Assembly (NCBI GenBank): GCA_028673005.1 | Contig: CM054117.1 | Coordinates: forward strand, 53,753,370-53,817,369 | Length of the DNA stretch: 64,000 bases | Direction of reading: 5' to 3' | From: Tanypteryx hageni | Taxonomy: Eukaryota > Arthropoda > Insecta > Odonata > Petaluridae | In this document: positions 47,352 through 59,700 of the stretch, one piece after another | Layout: each line of letters opens with the position of its first letter | Position numbering within the stretch: position 1 is the stretch's first letter | Made by a program: the position numbers and the translations under genes | Notes under the pieces: generated by a model | Told to the model about the DNA's origin: nothing | Seen by the model: only the letters and a program-made list of their open reading frames with translations | Databases searched by the model: none

Positions 47352-47622
47352 AAAAATTCAAGAACAAGTACTTTTAAAAAAATACTTGTTTCAGGTCAAG
47401 CCACAAAAGGCTTTAAACACCAGGTACTCATTTTGGCTACAAAGCACCCGTCTTCGGTGACAATTTACTGAAAATAGATGTTCTATTAGAATCTGTTTTC
47501 GGTAAATTACCACTGAAGACGGCTGCTCTGTAGCCGAAATGCGCATTTGGCCTTTTATAACCTTGCTGTGGTTATTAGAGACATCTGAGAGAAGTATTTT
47601 TTAAATGCTTGTTCTTGAATTT
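47352..47622. mobile_element. Foldback repeat with two opposed hammerhead-like motifs
   Basis: Arms 47,352-47,485 and 47,487-47,622 are imperfect reverse complements, both running from AATTCAAGAACAAG outward to the CTGAAGA region inward. On the plus strand the right arm shows CCA, CTGAAGA (47,513-47,519), stem II GGCT/AGCC (47,521-47,535), GAA, stem III ATG/CAT (47,539-47,546), one U and TGG closing a three-base-pair stem I. The left-arm motif, on the minus strand, has CCGAAGA and lost the GAA guanine, so it is probably dead. An unpaired C sits between CTGAAGA and stem II. Penelope-like retroelements carry such motifs, but no coding sequence is present to prove the family. Confidence 0.6.
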
Positions 47623-48480
47623 ACTAATAGAGTGTTGTCGTTGATTATACAAGCTTATAAAATGCACTCAGGCCCTCCAAAATGCCTCTTCGTTGCTTAG
47701 CAATCTGGAATCCCACATCCCAGTTCCCCAAATCATATCCCGCGTTATCAGAATTATTGCTATAAAAACCGTGTTAGGGCAAATCCCAGTTATAAGAAAC
47801 CGTGTTGTTGGAAGGCCAGTTGCAGCCCTCCTACAAGAAAATTCCAACAAGTAATCGAATCCGATGGGAAACTAAATGTAACGGGGAGAGAGAAAACGGT
47901 CGGCTTTTTTCATCTGAGGAAGCGATGATATTATCATTGTATTTTGAAACGGGTCGGCATCCAAATAGCACAAAGTTCACGAAACGAGACTAAAATTTAT
48001 TGCTGCCTTCACTCGGACGCGCATGACAGAAACAAATTAATTCCTCCCTTATCCTCTCTCGAATCGGAGTTTCGCCGGGGTGGGGTTCCTTTTCTTTTCT
48101 ACGCGGCCGCCCGTAAGGTCGCCATATATAGGACGATAAGCCGCGTCCGCGGAGATATTTCTCCAGCGAGGGAATCGATTCAGGGTTTTAAGATGAAATG
48201 GACGACGTTCATTTCTGGACGGATTACTATTTGCATATGCTAAAAAGGTTCGAATATAATTATTATGCCGCGAGTAAAATGATGATAATTCGTGAGTCGC
48301 GATGCTGCCGGGTTGGGAAGTCGAATTTTATATTTTAGTCCTTGATTCGTCACGAGTATGAGTCACATCGATAGCGCCCACAACATACGTGTGTGTGCAG
48401 AGTTATTCTTGAGGATGTATTTATAAAATTATCATGTTATATTACGTGCCGTTACTACAATTCGAAATGTCCAAGTATTT
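47623..48480. other. No recognisable gene
   Basis: No supported feature. A short GC-rich stretch lies at about 48.06-48.17 kb. Confidence 0.5.
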
Positions 48481-48488
48481 CCTGTAGC

Positions 48489-48949
48489 CAGCGCCGTAAC
48501 TAGCTATTTTAGCACCCGGGGCAAACTACCAAATATGTGCCCCCTCCATGAAAAATTCTCTAATACCTATTTTTTTACTATATGGATTTTGGTTGAACAA
48601 TTAATAAATAAAAATAAACTATAAAAGATATAATTTCTCACTATAAATGTACATTATTTAAATACATAATTATAAATATAATCACATACATAATTTAAAT
48701 ACAGAAAATATAAATATTTTAATATTAAAGAGTTATTCTACGTGATTTTAAAGCAACTTACACATCAATAACATCATCGAAATTTATAATTTATCTTATG
48801 CGTAATGTCTGGAACAAGTATAGTAGTGAAATCACTCTTGTTCTTGTGCCATGCAACCTCGCACAACGTACTATTAACAATTTTTGCGCCCTTTCTTTAG
48901 TTGCGACCGGGGAAGATGACCCGCTTGCCCCGCCCTAGTTACGACACTG
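48489..48949. mobile_element. hAT-type MITE, 461 bp
   Basis: The left end CAGCGCCGTAACTAG and right end (reverse complement CAGTGTCGTAACTAG) match at 13 of 15 positions. CCTGTAGC (48,481-48,488) and CCTATAAC (48,950-48,957) match at 6 of 8, consistent with an aged 8-bp duplication. GGGGCAAACTACC near the left and CTTGCCCCGCCC near the right extend the symmetry. The interior is very AT-rich and non-coding. Confidence 0.8.
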
Positions 48950-48964
48950 CCTATAACAATGAAA

Positions 48965-49020
48965 TAGTTGAGTAAAGCAGGTGTGCGCATCGGCTACGAA
49001 GCAGTGGCGGAACTACAGAT
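48965..49020. repeat. Junction of hammerhead-family fragment and hAT-like end
   Basis: TGCGCATCGGCTACGAAGCAG (48,985-49,005) matches the core side of the 33.2-kb repeat. It fuses directly to CAGTGGCGGAACTAC (from about 49,003), which resembles another hAT terminus. The shared CAG makes it unclear whether this is an insertion or a microhomology deletion. Confidence 0.35.
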
Positions 49021-51275
49021 TCCGCTACCGCTGGGAGTACAATAGATTTAGGGGATCCTGCACGACCAGCTATATCTATTTATTACATTGGACAACAAAT
49101 TATGAAGGGAAAATTCTATTTATTTCATTTTCTTAATGCAATGACTCGCGTATCGGTATTTTGACACTACAATTTCTATCCCACTTATTTTAAGCACTGT
49201 TCTCGTGGCCATTAAAGTAGCTTAATTATCAATCATCGATTGAACTTAAATCATAGAAATCCATGAAAGATAATAGATTTTTCCAACTTGTGATGGCATA
49301 TCCTTTACCAAAAGATATTTGGACTGCCTTTACCATTTATCTAGACTCTTATACTATAGTGATGATATAAAAGACATTTTTACTGATTTGAGGTCGAAAA
49401 GTTGGTCGCTTTATGTACATGAAAGCAAGGGAAAATCGCTTAAGTTAGACATGACCCATCGTTCTTGCTCAAATACCCCTGTCGCATAAATGATTTTCAC
49501 TTATCTAATCCTTTAACCTTCACCTTTAACATTGATAACTCCCGAGATTCGCACGAAACATCTGATGCCGCCATCAGTGCTTGCCTTCTTGCTGCATAAA
49601 CCATATGTAGCGTGCGACCTTTGATGAATTACCAAGTTCATCGATTTAACTGCACCGTAAACCATCCAAGTTCTAAAAGTCGCACCAGTTGGCTCTAGTA
49701 GCGCTGCCTTAGCCTTACTGTTTCCTCCACATTCTTCTTATGGCAGCCTATGACCTTAGCGTTTTTATCTCTTTTGTCGCTTCGTCTTCCTAATTCTAAA
49801 GACGCCCACCAAGCATCTGATAGCGCTACTTCCCTGCCTTGCATTTTTCGCCGTTAAAACTCCCTTTTTCGTAGTCTATATGACCTTTGCACATTTATCT
49901 ATTTCGACCCTTCACCTGCAAGCGCGCGGTTTGCGGTCCTCTTCAAGAAGAGATACGCCGCTATGGCGAGGTGGAGGGGAAGGGGCAGATGGAGAGGCGG
50001 TGCAGAACCTGGAGCGGCGGAATGAAAAGAGGTCGCTCGTGATTCATGGCTCCGGCGCCGAGACACCGACTGGCCCCGAATGGGCAGAGTGGGAGATGTG
50101 TGTGTAGGGGAGGAAGTGGAGTGTACACTCCACCCCACCCTCCTCCCCACACACATAGGAACAGCCCCGCCAAACCATCTCCTCCCTCCTTCAATTCGGA
50201 AAGATAAATCGTTTTGATTTTTGGGGAGCGTTAGGGTGGCCACCCGCCCCCTTTTTATAGGCATCCGTGAAAAACACGAGGAGTCGCGGTTTTTTTTGTA
50301 TCGCTTTTTCTCGGGTGGAGCTCGAGTCGTCCTTCGATTTTAAAAGGTATGGTTCGATTTTTTTGCGTGGCGTAAAACCGATCTTGAAAAAATTAACGGT
50401 GCTAAGTATTTTATTTCGAATCTCGGTTTACCTTCAGATGCAAAAATACATCGATAAATTCCTTCTAATATATCTCCAATTCGAAAGTTAGCTGTCCTCG
50501 AGCGGAAATCATCCAAAGAAAGACGGTGTTATTCGGTTATTCAATGTATAGCCAAAAAGTTAACATCCCTATATCCGTCAGACAACCGTTTCAACTCATC
50601 CTAGGCGCCGATTCTGTAATAGCAAGACGTTTTCCAACTGCGTCATAGGCCAAGTTACCCCAAAGATTCATGCGACTTATGAAATTCTTCCTCTTTTAAT
50701 ATAGAATCTCCACGTGTTTCTCGGCCATTCGCTCCGGGAAGGAATCTCATTTTCTCTTGTTCGATTTCCCCGACGCTAAAATTCCTCACCGGGACAATAT
50801 ATCTATTCCCCTTTCATCTATATATTTCCAACCTTCTCTATTTAATATCATTCTGGAGCGTATCGAGCATTCCTCAAAAGGTCAAAAAAATTTATTTATG
50901 AAAAAAAAATCGCGAGAGGTTGTTATTTTTTTCGCCGTACGTAACAGCGTCCTATTCCAACACCCATGAGAGCGTGAGGCGGGCGAAGTTATGCAACGCG
51001 ACGGGACGTTGCACCAGGAAAGCGTGGGGTTCTTGATTAGAACGTTTCAAAAATGCTCGGAATGCGAAGGATTTATCGTCCATCGGTCGAAATTTTGAGT
51101 GCGATTTTTTATCGAGATCGAGATAGCGCGTGAGGTTGCTGAAAGAGTAGACGAAAAATTCGTTTTGAAATCAAGTCACGAAAAGAGAAATTATATTTTA
51201 TCGCCATGCTTCCAATTACGGAGAATTAAGAAAATGAATTATTGTCTTATGCTTTTGATAAGAGTTTATTTGGAG
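49021..51275. other. No recognisable gene
   Basis: Opposite-strand open frames of 75-121 codons overlap at 49.9-50.26 kb in a G-rich patch. No domain is recognised. Confidence 0.45.
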
Positions 51276-51525
51276 CAGCGGTTCTCAATCTCTAGCATCT
51301 TACGCCCAACCAACCATTTTGTCAAAAATCAGATAAAAGAAAAACTACCACATTTTCCAATAAGTGGATTTTTACGTTAAATAGTTTTATTTTAACCATT
51401 ATCGAAAATTGCTAAGGACATTAAATATTGAAATAATTTGGTAGAGAAAAAATTTATAGTAATTATTTTCACAGCTCCACGTCCCACCTAAATGGCCTTC
51501 GCGTGCGACTGGTTGAGAAATACGG
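51276..51525. mobile_element. hAT-type MITE remnant
   Basis: CAGCGGTTCTCAATC at the left and CTGGTTGAGAAATACGG at the right are degraded terminal inverted repeats of the same type as the 18.1-kb MITE, and both carry CCCAC-type phrases just inside. No convincing 8-bp duplication remains. Confidence 0.55.
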
Positions 51526-51662
51526 ACCTGCGGAAGCCATGTCTCCAAAAACGATCAAACAAACCATGTGCGCATTTAAACTACTGTTAGCCCCCCTACT
51601 GCGCGAATTCTTATAACGCGAATTCTCTACAACTCGGTTTGTGCGTGTGCATATATTTTTTG

Positions 51663-51960
51663 CTAATCAACCTCTTGGATTATTATAGCCATAACTCCTT
51701 CCACACCGAACACACACAAGGGAGGAGGGAAACCCGGTGCCGGTATTAGCGTACTCTCAACGTAGAGCACCAAGGGGGCCAACGGCTTGACGTCCCTTCC
51801 GAAGGACGTAACGCTGACTTTGCGCGGTCTACTCAAACCACACAAACCGGGGGCTGGGCCACCTTGGAAAAAAAAATCCTAATTTCGCAGGATTCGTGCC
51901 CGCTGCCCTTTCGAGCAGCAGGCGAATATCAGACAGCGTCCTAACCACTACACCAACGGC
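51663..51960 (-). mobile_element. tRNA-derived SINE, near full length
   Basis: On the minus strand the head begins GGTGCCGTTGGTGTAGTGGT, with A box TGGTGTAGTGG (51,945-51,955) and a degraded B box GGCACGAATCC (51,890-51,900). Next come a poly-T stretch, GTCCTTCGGAAGGGACGTC, a central GGCCCCCTTGG...CCGGCACCGGGTTTCC region, and a 3' end with GGAGTTATGGCTATAATAAT. A shorter copy lies at 25.3 kb and a diverged one at 54.0 kb. Non-coding and dependent on a LINE. Confidence 0.7.
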
Positions 51961-52565
51961 ACCCCCTACAAATCGGTTTGTTTTTACAAAAAAAATAATA
52001 CAAAGTGGATTATGGTACGAATTAACGCTGTTTTTATCGGACATTGATTGTGGGATTTTAGAAGACTGAGCGAGGAATATGCGTGTTGGAGTGTCCGAAT
52101 GCTTTGTTTATAAGCTTAGTTAACAGGCAACAACACTATATTTGTACATATATATGCAACTACGAGAGCTTTGGGAATTTTGGGTCTGCGGGAGGGTGCC
52201 TGAAGGGGTATGCAACGCAACTTCCTTTCTCTGGTAAAAGGTCAGCTTAGCATAGCACGGCACTTTTCAGAACGCATCCCTCGTGTTATATGAGGGTTGA
52301 GTGTATGGCGGTCCTAGCTGGTAATTTTCATATTCTCCAATCGGTAAAACAGCATAGAAAGTTAACGAGTACCTACAATACCGTAAAATTCGGCGCAGTA
52401 CTGAATAAATCACTACGGTCGGTCACTTGAAATACACAGAGACTTGAATAATTTTAAGGGATTAAATCGTGCCCCAAATATATTTTCTACGATAGCCGTC
52501 TTCCTAATCAAAGCTTAAAGCATTCATAAGCTTCGCTTTTACTTTATTTAACCAATTTCTTGGGG

Positions 52566-52757
52566 TAGGGGTCCTCAAACAACAGTCCGCGGGCCATATC
52601 CGATCCGTGCGATGATTTCATTCGGCCCGCCATACCCCATCAATTTCTTTAAGAGATGCATATTCGTACATTTTTTTAGCAAGAGGCGTCATTACATATC
52701 CTTTATGAAATCTGAGTAGAAGTGCGTAATGTGGCCCATCACACAATCAAAAAAATT
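52566..52757. mobile_element. hAT-type element fragment
   Basis: GGGGTCCTCAAACAACAGTCCGCGGGCC is the well-known CAGGGGTCCTCAAAC type of hAT end. ATGTGGCCCATCACACAATC with AAAAATTCCCCA near 52,757 fits its other end. No duplication is visible and the outermost bases have drifted. Confidence 0.5.
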
Positions 52758-53980
52758 CCCCAAAGTAGCACTTTGAAATTTACACGAGGTCCGATCACTC
52801 TTTTTGAAAGGTAGTAATGTGTCACGCACCGAGGTACATAAAGCCTCATGTGGGCTTTTTAGTAAAATGTTTGGTTATCAGGCCATCAAGCTCGATATAA
52901 ACCGAATGACTGATGCGGTTACAAATGAAAGTCGGTTTTTTTAACTTCAAAATTTCCTATCGAGTTCTGCACGACACCTTTGCATTCGGCCGGTTGGGTT
53001 TTCATACCTCGAGAGCAATGAAAGGTTATAGGAGGCGTTGCTCGAGTGCTGATGCAATTGAGATGAAAATAGAAGTGACACCGCTCGATCGTGAAGGGCG
53101 AATAAATGTTATTTACCTTGCATAACACCTCTTTGAAGGCCCAGAAAATAAGGACAGGGACAAGTGTCAACTTCCTTGTCTCAAAATAATACTTATTTAC
53201 TCTTTAATGCCGGAAAAGGGAATTCTTCAGTATAGTAGTGCGATTATAGTCTCCGACTCTGAAGAATCATCGTCCATCTTTTGGAATGAATCCTTTTAGT
53301 ATCTCATACATAGGTTCAAAAATTTTAACCCGACTCAGTATTATTAAGTATTATATGGCAAAGTAGTCACGTGCCCAGTTCATGTTATTTTAGTTCCGAT
53401 TTTAACTATCTGCATGATATATTTCAACCGTATTAATTTTTAAAATAATCCACTCGAGGTAAATATTTAATAATCAGTTGTGCTATTACTATTCAAACTA
53501 TCTCCTGGATAAGATTGAGCTACAAATCTAACCCAAAGTAGCATAAGTCACACTAAGAGAAATGTGAATTCACTTTCTGAAAGATATTCAATAAAAGCCG
53601 AATACATCTTTTCAAAATTTGGCATATAAGGCAGGGCTATTGCACGAATTATTATTGGTGTAAAGAGCACGAATTCGACCAAATTTACGGAACAAAAGTT
53701 GATGAGCTCCTTTTAGTTGATCTGATTGCAATGAAAATGTCTTTACAAATTTGATTTAAGCCTTAAGATGAGTTCGATGATTCCTTCGAATTCGATGCTT
53801 ATTAGCAAATATAAGTTAAAAAATGGTAAATTATAATTCAAATTGACATGGAAATACGTATAAGTAAAAGCGACTTTTACCTTTGGCGTTTGGGATCGAG
53901 GGTCGTCAATGGCTTGTTCTCTTTTTGGTTCCCGCCGTCATTATTCCTGTCGCCTTTCACAAATATTAAGTATCTTTTAC
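52758..53980. other. No recognisable gene
   Basis: No supported feature. Confidence 0.5.
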
Positions 53981-53984
53981 ATAG

Positions 53985-54135
53985 GATACATAGCCATTCC
54001 GTCATTTACGCCCACGCTGGATGTAGGTAAAGGTGAAACCCGACCCACGGTAACGGGTTCTGCTCTCGTGAAAGTTAACGAATGGCTGTCACAGCCCCGA
54101 GTCCCTTTCGAAGGACGTGCTGTTACTCCACTTGA
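53985..54135 (-). mobile_element. Diverged SINE body (same family as 51.7-52.0 kb)
   Basis: TAGCCATTCCGTCATTTACG, GGTGAAACCCGACCCACGGT and AGTCCCTTTCGAAGGACGTG occur in the same order as AGCCATAACTCC, GGGAAACCCGGTGCCGGT and GTCCCTTCCGAAGGACGTAA in the 51.7-kb SINE. The tRNA head is not recognised. Confidence 0.5.
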
Positions 54136-55065
54136 GGCGTCTTCCCATCCACCATAAATGCAGCTACAAAGCAGCATCATAATCTCCCTGAAAGGTACCA
54201 AGCGCGCGTCAGCTTTCAATTCTTTCCAGCAAAACACCGTCAGGTGTAGTTGAAATTAATGATCTGCATGTTCATCAGTGTGTAGCTCTCACAACCGAGT
54301 ACGTTTAAATTGTAAGACATGGGAATTTAATTGAATTTATAGTCGTATGAATGACGTTTGGCTGGTTGTTTACGATCGTCCATCAGAGTCACTGATTTTT
54401 CATCTCGTCGATGTAATTTTTTAAGCACGTAACCAATTAAAAAAGAGGATTGATTTGATTACGGTACTTACAAGACTTGCTACATTCTATTTCATGATGC
54501 AAGGTAGCGAGTAGATGAAAGGTATGCAATTCAATGAAATTCTACATTTTTACAGCAATTTATAATATATTGCAAAAGCTTTACAACTGACGATCATAAA
54601 AATTCAGCCAATTCTAAATGAATTACAATAAGTCTATACCGGTATTCGTAAATACAGCAGGAATTTGATCGCATTTATTTCTATTTAAATCGATAAAATT
54701 ACGCGGATGATTCAAATAAATGGAATACTATCTTAAACGAAACTTGGCCTGGAGGTTCACGTGTTTGATTACAATAACTGGCTGATAACAATAAACAGAG
54801 AAATTAATAAGCGGCATCTTTACATTTATGTGCCTTATATATATATATATATATATATTTAACCGAAGATTGTATTGCACAAACTCACGTACGGATTGGT
54901 GCCTAAATCAGTAAAATGTTAACATAGTCACCGGCATCCCATTGGGCTACCACATAGTTCAGGAAAAAATATTCACGTTTACACTTAAACTGGTGTAATT
55001 TCCATTGAAATTACGAGTATCTGAATTATTAAATTAAAATTAAAACACTTCCTATTCTCCCTGCC
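54136..55065. other. No gene; (AT)n at 54,837-54,859
   Basis: AT-rich DNA with a 23-bp AT run and no other supported feature. Confidence 0.6.
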
Positions 55066-55090
55066 TCTCTCTCTCTCTCTCTCTTCCTCC

Positions 55091-55269
55091 CATTCTTGGT
55101 AGACGAGTGGTTTGAGTATCTGACAACGGAGACCAAGGTCGCGGGTTCGAATCCCGCCAAGGGCATGGTCGTCTGTGTTCGTAGTATATACAGGGTTATA
55201 TGTAAGAATGGACCAGATGGTCTAAATATCGCCCTTAAATAAAGTCGAGTTATTATTATTATTATTATT
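55091..55269 (+). mobile_element. Complete tRNA-derived SINE with LINE-like tail
   Basis: A-box-like TAGACGAGTGG (55,100-55,110) and a perfect B box GGTTCGAATCC (55,144-55,154) lie in a tRNA-like head whose T stem GCGGG/CCCGC is intact and whose ends CTTGG/CCAAG pair. A short body follows, then TGTAAGAATGGACCAGATGG through TCGCCCTTAAATAAAGTCG, shared with the LINE tails at 40.8 and 41.0 kb, and a (TTA)n tail. CT-rich flanks make the target-site duplication ambiguous (possibly CTCCTCCC). Confidence 0.75.
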
Positions 55270-56530
55270 CTCCTCCCTCACTCTCCTCCCAAAAATGTAG
55301 CTATCTCTCTCACCGTGACGGAATTACAAACATAGATCATTATTTATACAAACATATTGAGATACGCCCCTGGATCGTATTATTTATATAGATATTTACT
55401 ACAAAACGGACGTATCCTGAATAAATTTATCAAGCACGCGTCTCGCAAGAACCGCTCTCCATAATGCTCGCAGGCTTAAACATGGATTCAAACCATTGAG
55501 CGGCTTTTTCCCTAAAAAAAACAGCCGCTGCCGTAGTTTAACCAGATAATAAACCTTAAACTAAACCCCGACCTATGTGCCACCAACAGGCGTCCAAAAC
55601 GCGCGGCGTGTCGACAACTCAACGCTCGAACGGCAAGCGGAATAAACGGACGGAAAATTTCTCGCCTTCGTTAGACTGAGATAAATGGCTGTCTGTTTTC
55701 GATTCCCCTCCCCTTATCCCTCGTTTTACCACTCAACCCGGCAGTAAAATCCTCATCCCACTTCGTTACAAAAAAAGTCTCATTATGAAGCTAACGCTCC
55801 GGAAATGCACGCGCCACTCCTCCGTGCGAACTTCGGCGGCGGCCGCCGATTGTGCATTGGAAGATATACCGTTGTGGGCCGTTCTCGAAGAGGAAGAGAT
55901 CCGAGAGTCGTTAATTTTTTTTATTAAAGAGTTGAGGAGAAAATTGAGTCTGGAAAGTGGGCGGGGGGGGGGGAGGGGAGAGATATAAAACCGCTGCACT
56001 CCTTTGCATACCATTTTGGAATCGGGAATTGAGAAAGTCCGACATAAAACGGATCTCTCACACGCCGGAGACACCTATCGGCTTGCGCAACAACTCGAGT
56101 CGACTCCGTCCCGTTTCTCTCTCTAAAACCCACTCTCACTTTATAATGAGGGAATCCTTTCTAAGATTGTGTGCCGTACGTGTCTTTCCTTAAATCCCAT
56201 CGAAGAATCCAAGAAGTGCCGCAAAAAAACAAAAAGAATAACGAGGAAAAGACATTTCTTCTGTCACCGTCTCAACTAGGCTTCCCCTCCCCCTGCCCTC
56301 ATCCTACCAGACGTTCATTTTTTTGTATTCGCTCTCTTTCCCTTTCGGACAGCTGACGCTTCGTCAAACCCTGTGACGTCGGACACGGTTCGTCCGTCCA
56401 CACCGAGTCTTTTGACCCCTTCTTCTGCCGGTGTGTTTGTGAGAGCGTACAAACGAAAGAGTTTCTTCCGTATCGACCCTAATTGCCCTTGAGGTGGCGA
56501 AAGTGGTGCCCAGTCGTCCGGATTGGAAGA
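55270..56530. other. No recognisable gene
   Basis: Opposite-strand frames around 55.77-56.19 kb lack domains. A G-rich run lies near 55.96-55.98 kb. Confidence 0.45.
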
Positions 56531-56585
56531 GTAGAGAAGACGAGAAAGAGATAGAGAGAGAGAGCGAAAGGAAGAAGGGTTGCAA
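56531..56585. repeat. (GA)-rich tract
   Basis: Purine-rich sequence with GAGAGAGAGAG. A CCCCCCCCCC plus AAAAAA homopolymer pair lies further on at about 56,721-56,736. Confidence 0.7.
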
Positions 56586-56739
56586 AGAGGTTGGGATAAA
56601 GAGCGGTGGCCGATGGAATTCGTTCTTTTCCTGAGAGACGAAAAAAATTGCTTGGCAATGTAAATAGGCAGTTTCTCTCTCACACACACCACGCAAAGGA
56701 AGAGGACCGTTAAAAAGAACCCCCCCCCCCAAAAAACCG

Positions 56740-59700
56740 ATTCTCTTCTTTTTTGGTAATTATAACAATCTCCTCCCTATCTACTATTGGTGCGTGTGTG
56801 TAGAAAGAGAAGGAGAGAGACTTTCGGAGAGAGGGTGCAAGTCATGGCTTGTTTCGTCGGCATGTTTTCCTTTTTTTTCACCTCCGAGTCTATACCTTTT
56901 TAACTCGTATTACGGGAGGCATCGGTGACGAATTGCCCCGTACGGAATTCGTTATCTCATCGCCCAAGCTTGGCTCTTTCTTATTTCTCCCGAGGTTGCC
57001 AAGACGACCGAGACTTCTTCGATTTTTTTCTCTCTCCGTCCATTTCTTCCCTCTCTCTTTCTCTTCAGGTCGTTCGTCTTCCTCTGTTAATGACTTGTGC
57101 TTCACGGGTCGGACGATTTTTTTATTCATCTTCCGCTTCATTTTTCTGGATGGAGATGAAATGGAATCCCGCCCGACCCGTCAAGGTTGTTACAGAGCGC
57201 GCGGAAAATGAGGTTCTTCCAGAGACCTTTTTGATCTTTATGGACCGGATTTTTTCTGCCCGTTTTCGTCGAAAATCGAAAGTTTTCTCTCTTTTTGTGC
57301 AAGGTTTTTTCTGTTTGTTTTTTCCTTCGGGATCAATTCGGGTGGAAATGATTAAACGTTCAATTTGCCGAATATTCCGAAAAAGAAAGTCGTTGAAGGG
57401 TTAAATTAAAACCTTATTGAGCATCGTTTCGGTAAATAACGCGTAACCTAGAAAAACTACTAGAATTTTATCTGCGAAATATTTTGCTTACATAGTTCAA
57501 GCACGACTGATATAATATCTATTTTCGAATTTAGAGTCCTCTATTGTTTAACATTCATTGTTGCATCATGCATGTACATAAGAAACAATTATTTTAAGTT
57601 GAATCGAGTTCGTAATTGGTGAGACAATGGCGAAATACAGAAGAAGGAGACGGTCTTAAAAGGTTTAATAAAGACGAGTTCCTTTAACTTGGATATTCTT
57701 TAATTTATAAACAAAAATTCACGAATATCAAACCTCAAAAATAGTTTTAATGTAATATCAGGCTTATTATCAGATTTATTTATACTATGTTACCAGTACC
57801 AAGAAAAATTATTTTGTAATTCGCAGCAATACCTTCATATTTTTTGACAAGCTGAGGTAACATCCTCTGACGTTCACAAATATGTAAAAATATAATCATT
57901 TGGGACGATCCCTGAGTAAAAAGTAAGAACCCGTTCTACCATTAAATGCAAAACTAAGTAACTACACTTGTGCTTTCTAAAAAAAATAATTATATCGAAG
58001 GAAAATTAAATCAGTACGGCAGGATATTATGAAATGCGAGCAAAGCATGTACGTTGATAAATCCTTTGCGCTGCGCCTAGAAAACTAAACGAGTACGACG
58101 AATAAAACGTTATGAAATGCGAGCGACACATATCCTAAATCACTCCTTTGTATGTCGTTCCGAAGGATGGATTTCAATTTGGCCGGATACGGGTGGGGAA
58201 ACAATGAAAGTCAACATCCACGAAACATCGCAACAATATAGACATACTTGTTTTCGCACGGACCGAAAACGTGAGCAGGAATTTTAAAAAATCGCATCGA
58301 GGCTAAACGTTCATCTATATGGTAATTTCATTCGGCGGCGGCTCGAACGGTTATAAAAAAAAGAACTCCTTTTGTCGAGCGTGTTTTGGGGGGGAATAAA
58401 GATTCTCACGTTCCCCATGCAAATGTATTCGGGACCAGTTGACTGCGATGTGAAACTTTCTCGCCAGCGAGTATTTTATGCAAGCAGAGTTCCTTATGGA
58501 CCGAAGACAATACGGGAATTCTGATAGGATGTCAGGAAGATATTTTCGGATAGATATTGCCGGAACTTTGCATAATGACAATTAAAACGGTTACTGGGGC
58601 CTGCGGTGAATTTTCGTAAGATGGTCGTGCGAAACCCGTACATAGAGCTGTAAAAATTAGCCGAGACGAGAGAGGAAGCGTCAAAATTAACGGCGCATGA
58701 CTTAAAGGGACATCATTAATTAACCCAATTCTCCAAACGAGCCCGCAGTATAAAACCGTCTCATGGTTTCTAATCATTTTTTGCCGAACGCGTCAAAATA
58801 ACGACTAACCAGAAAAATGACGTTTCGAGATAAAAAATTCGTGACTATAATCAATTCTCCCCAAGTAATAGTTAATATGCATACCGTATTTTATTTGCAC
58901 GAGGCATGCCATCCCGAAAATCAAGAAAAATTTATGTAAAAGTGAGACTTCCACGAGCCTTATGAAAAACATACGACGGAATTCATTTTCGTTTTTAATT
59001 TAGCAATTAATCATCTTTACATCAACACTTTAACTTTTCAATAAAAAAATGTCTAGCAAAGCGTTTCAGGAAGTAAAAGCAAAACGTTTCTTTGTGCATT
59101 TTGGAGAGAGAAAACTCACAGGGTTTAATTGCCACACAAGAATAAAAAGAGGATATTTTACGGGTCGTTTTCCAACATAACGTGGCATTGTCATATTTTT
59201 TGTGAGTTTTGGTAAATTTCTCGCAGAGGGCGAACTCCTTATTGGTATAAATTAATTAACGCGGAAATTACTTCACTCCCGAAAAACGTACAAAATTAGC
59301 ATACGCGGAAGAGATTTTCGTTTTAGTTTTTTTCTTCGTTCCTTAATTGCATACCTTTCCCATGAAGAAATTAATGTATATTAATCATGTGTTGTCATAA
59401 ATAATATGGAAACAATTTTTTTGTCGGTGAGTGTGAGGTTGGGTGCGGTTAAAGCTAAAATAAACATAAAATCATAAGACGTATATTAAAGAATTAGTGA
59501 GATTATTGATGTGTCGAGCCGTTGCGTACAACCATCAAATACAGCAAATAAGAGAATCTCTGCTTTTCCCCACAGAATTTTAACTACGACGAGTTTTTAC
59601 CGTTTATTCGTTAATGGAATTCTGGAGTTTGCCTCCAATTGATAGATTCCGTAGCTTCAAACGATCTTTCTAATGCTCTTGGAGCTACCAACCGTTTTCG

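Noticed and set aside
48146..48156. CArG box CCATATATAGG
   Set aside because: The A/T core has seven bases rather than six, and no gene is nearby.
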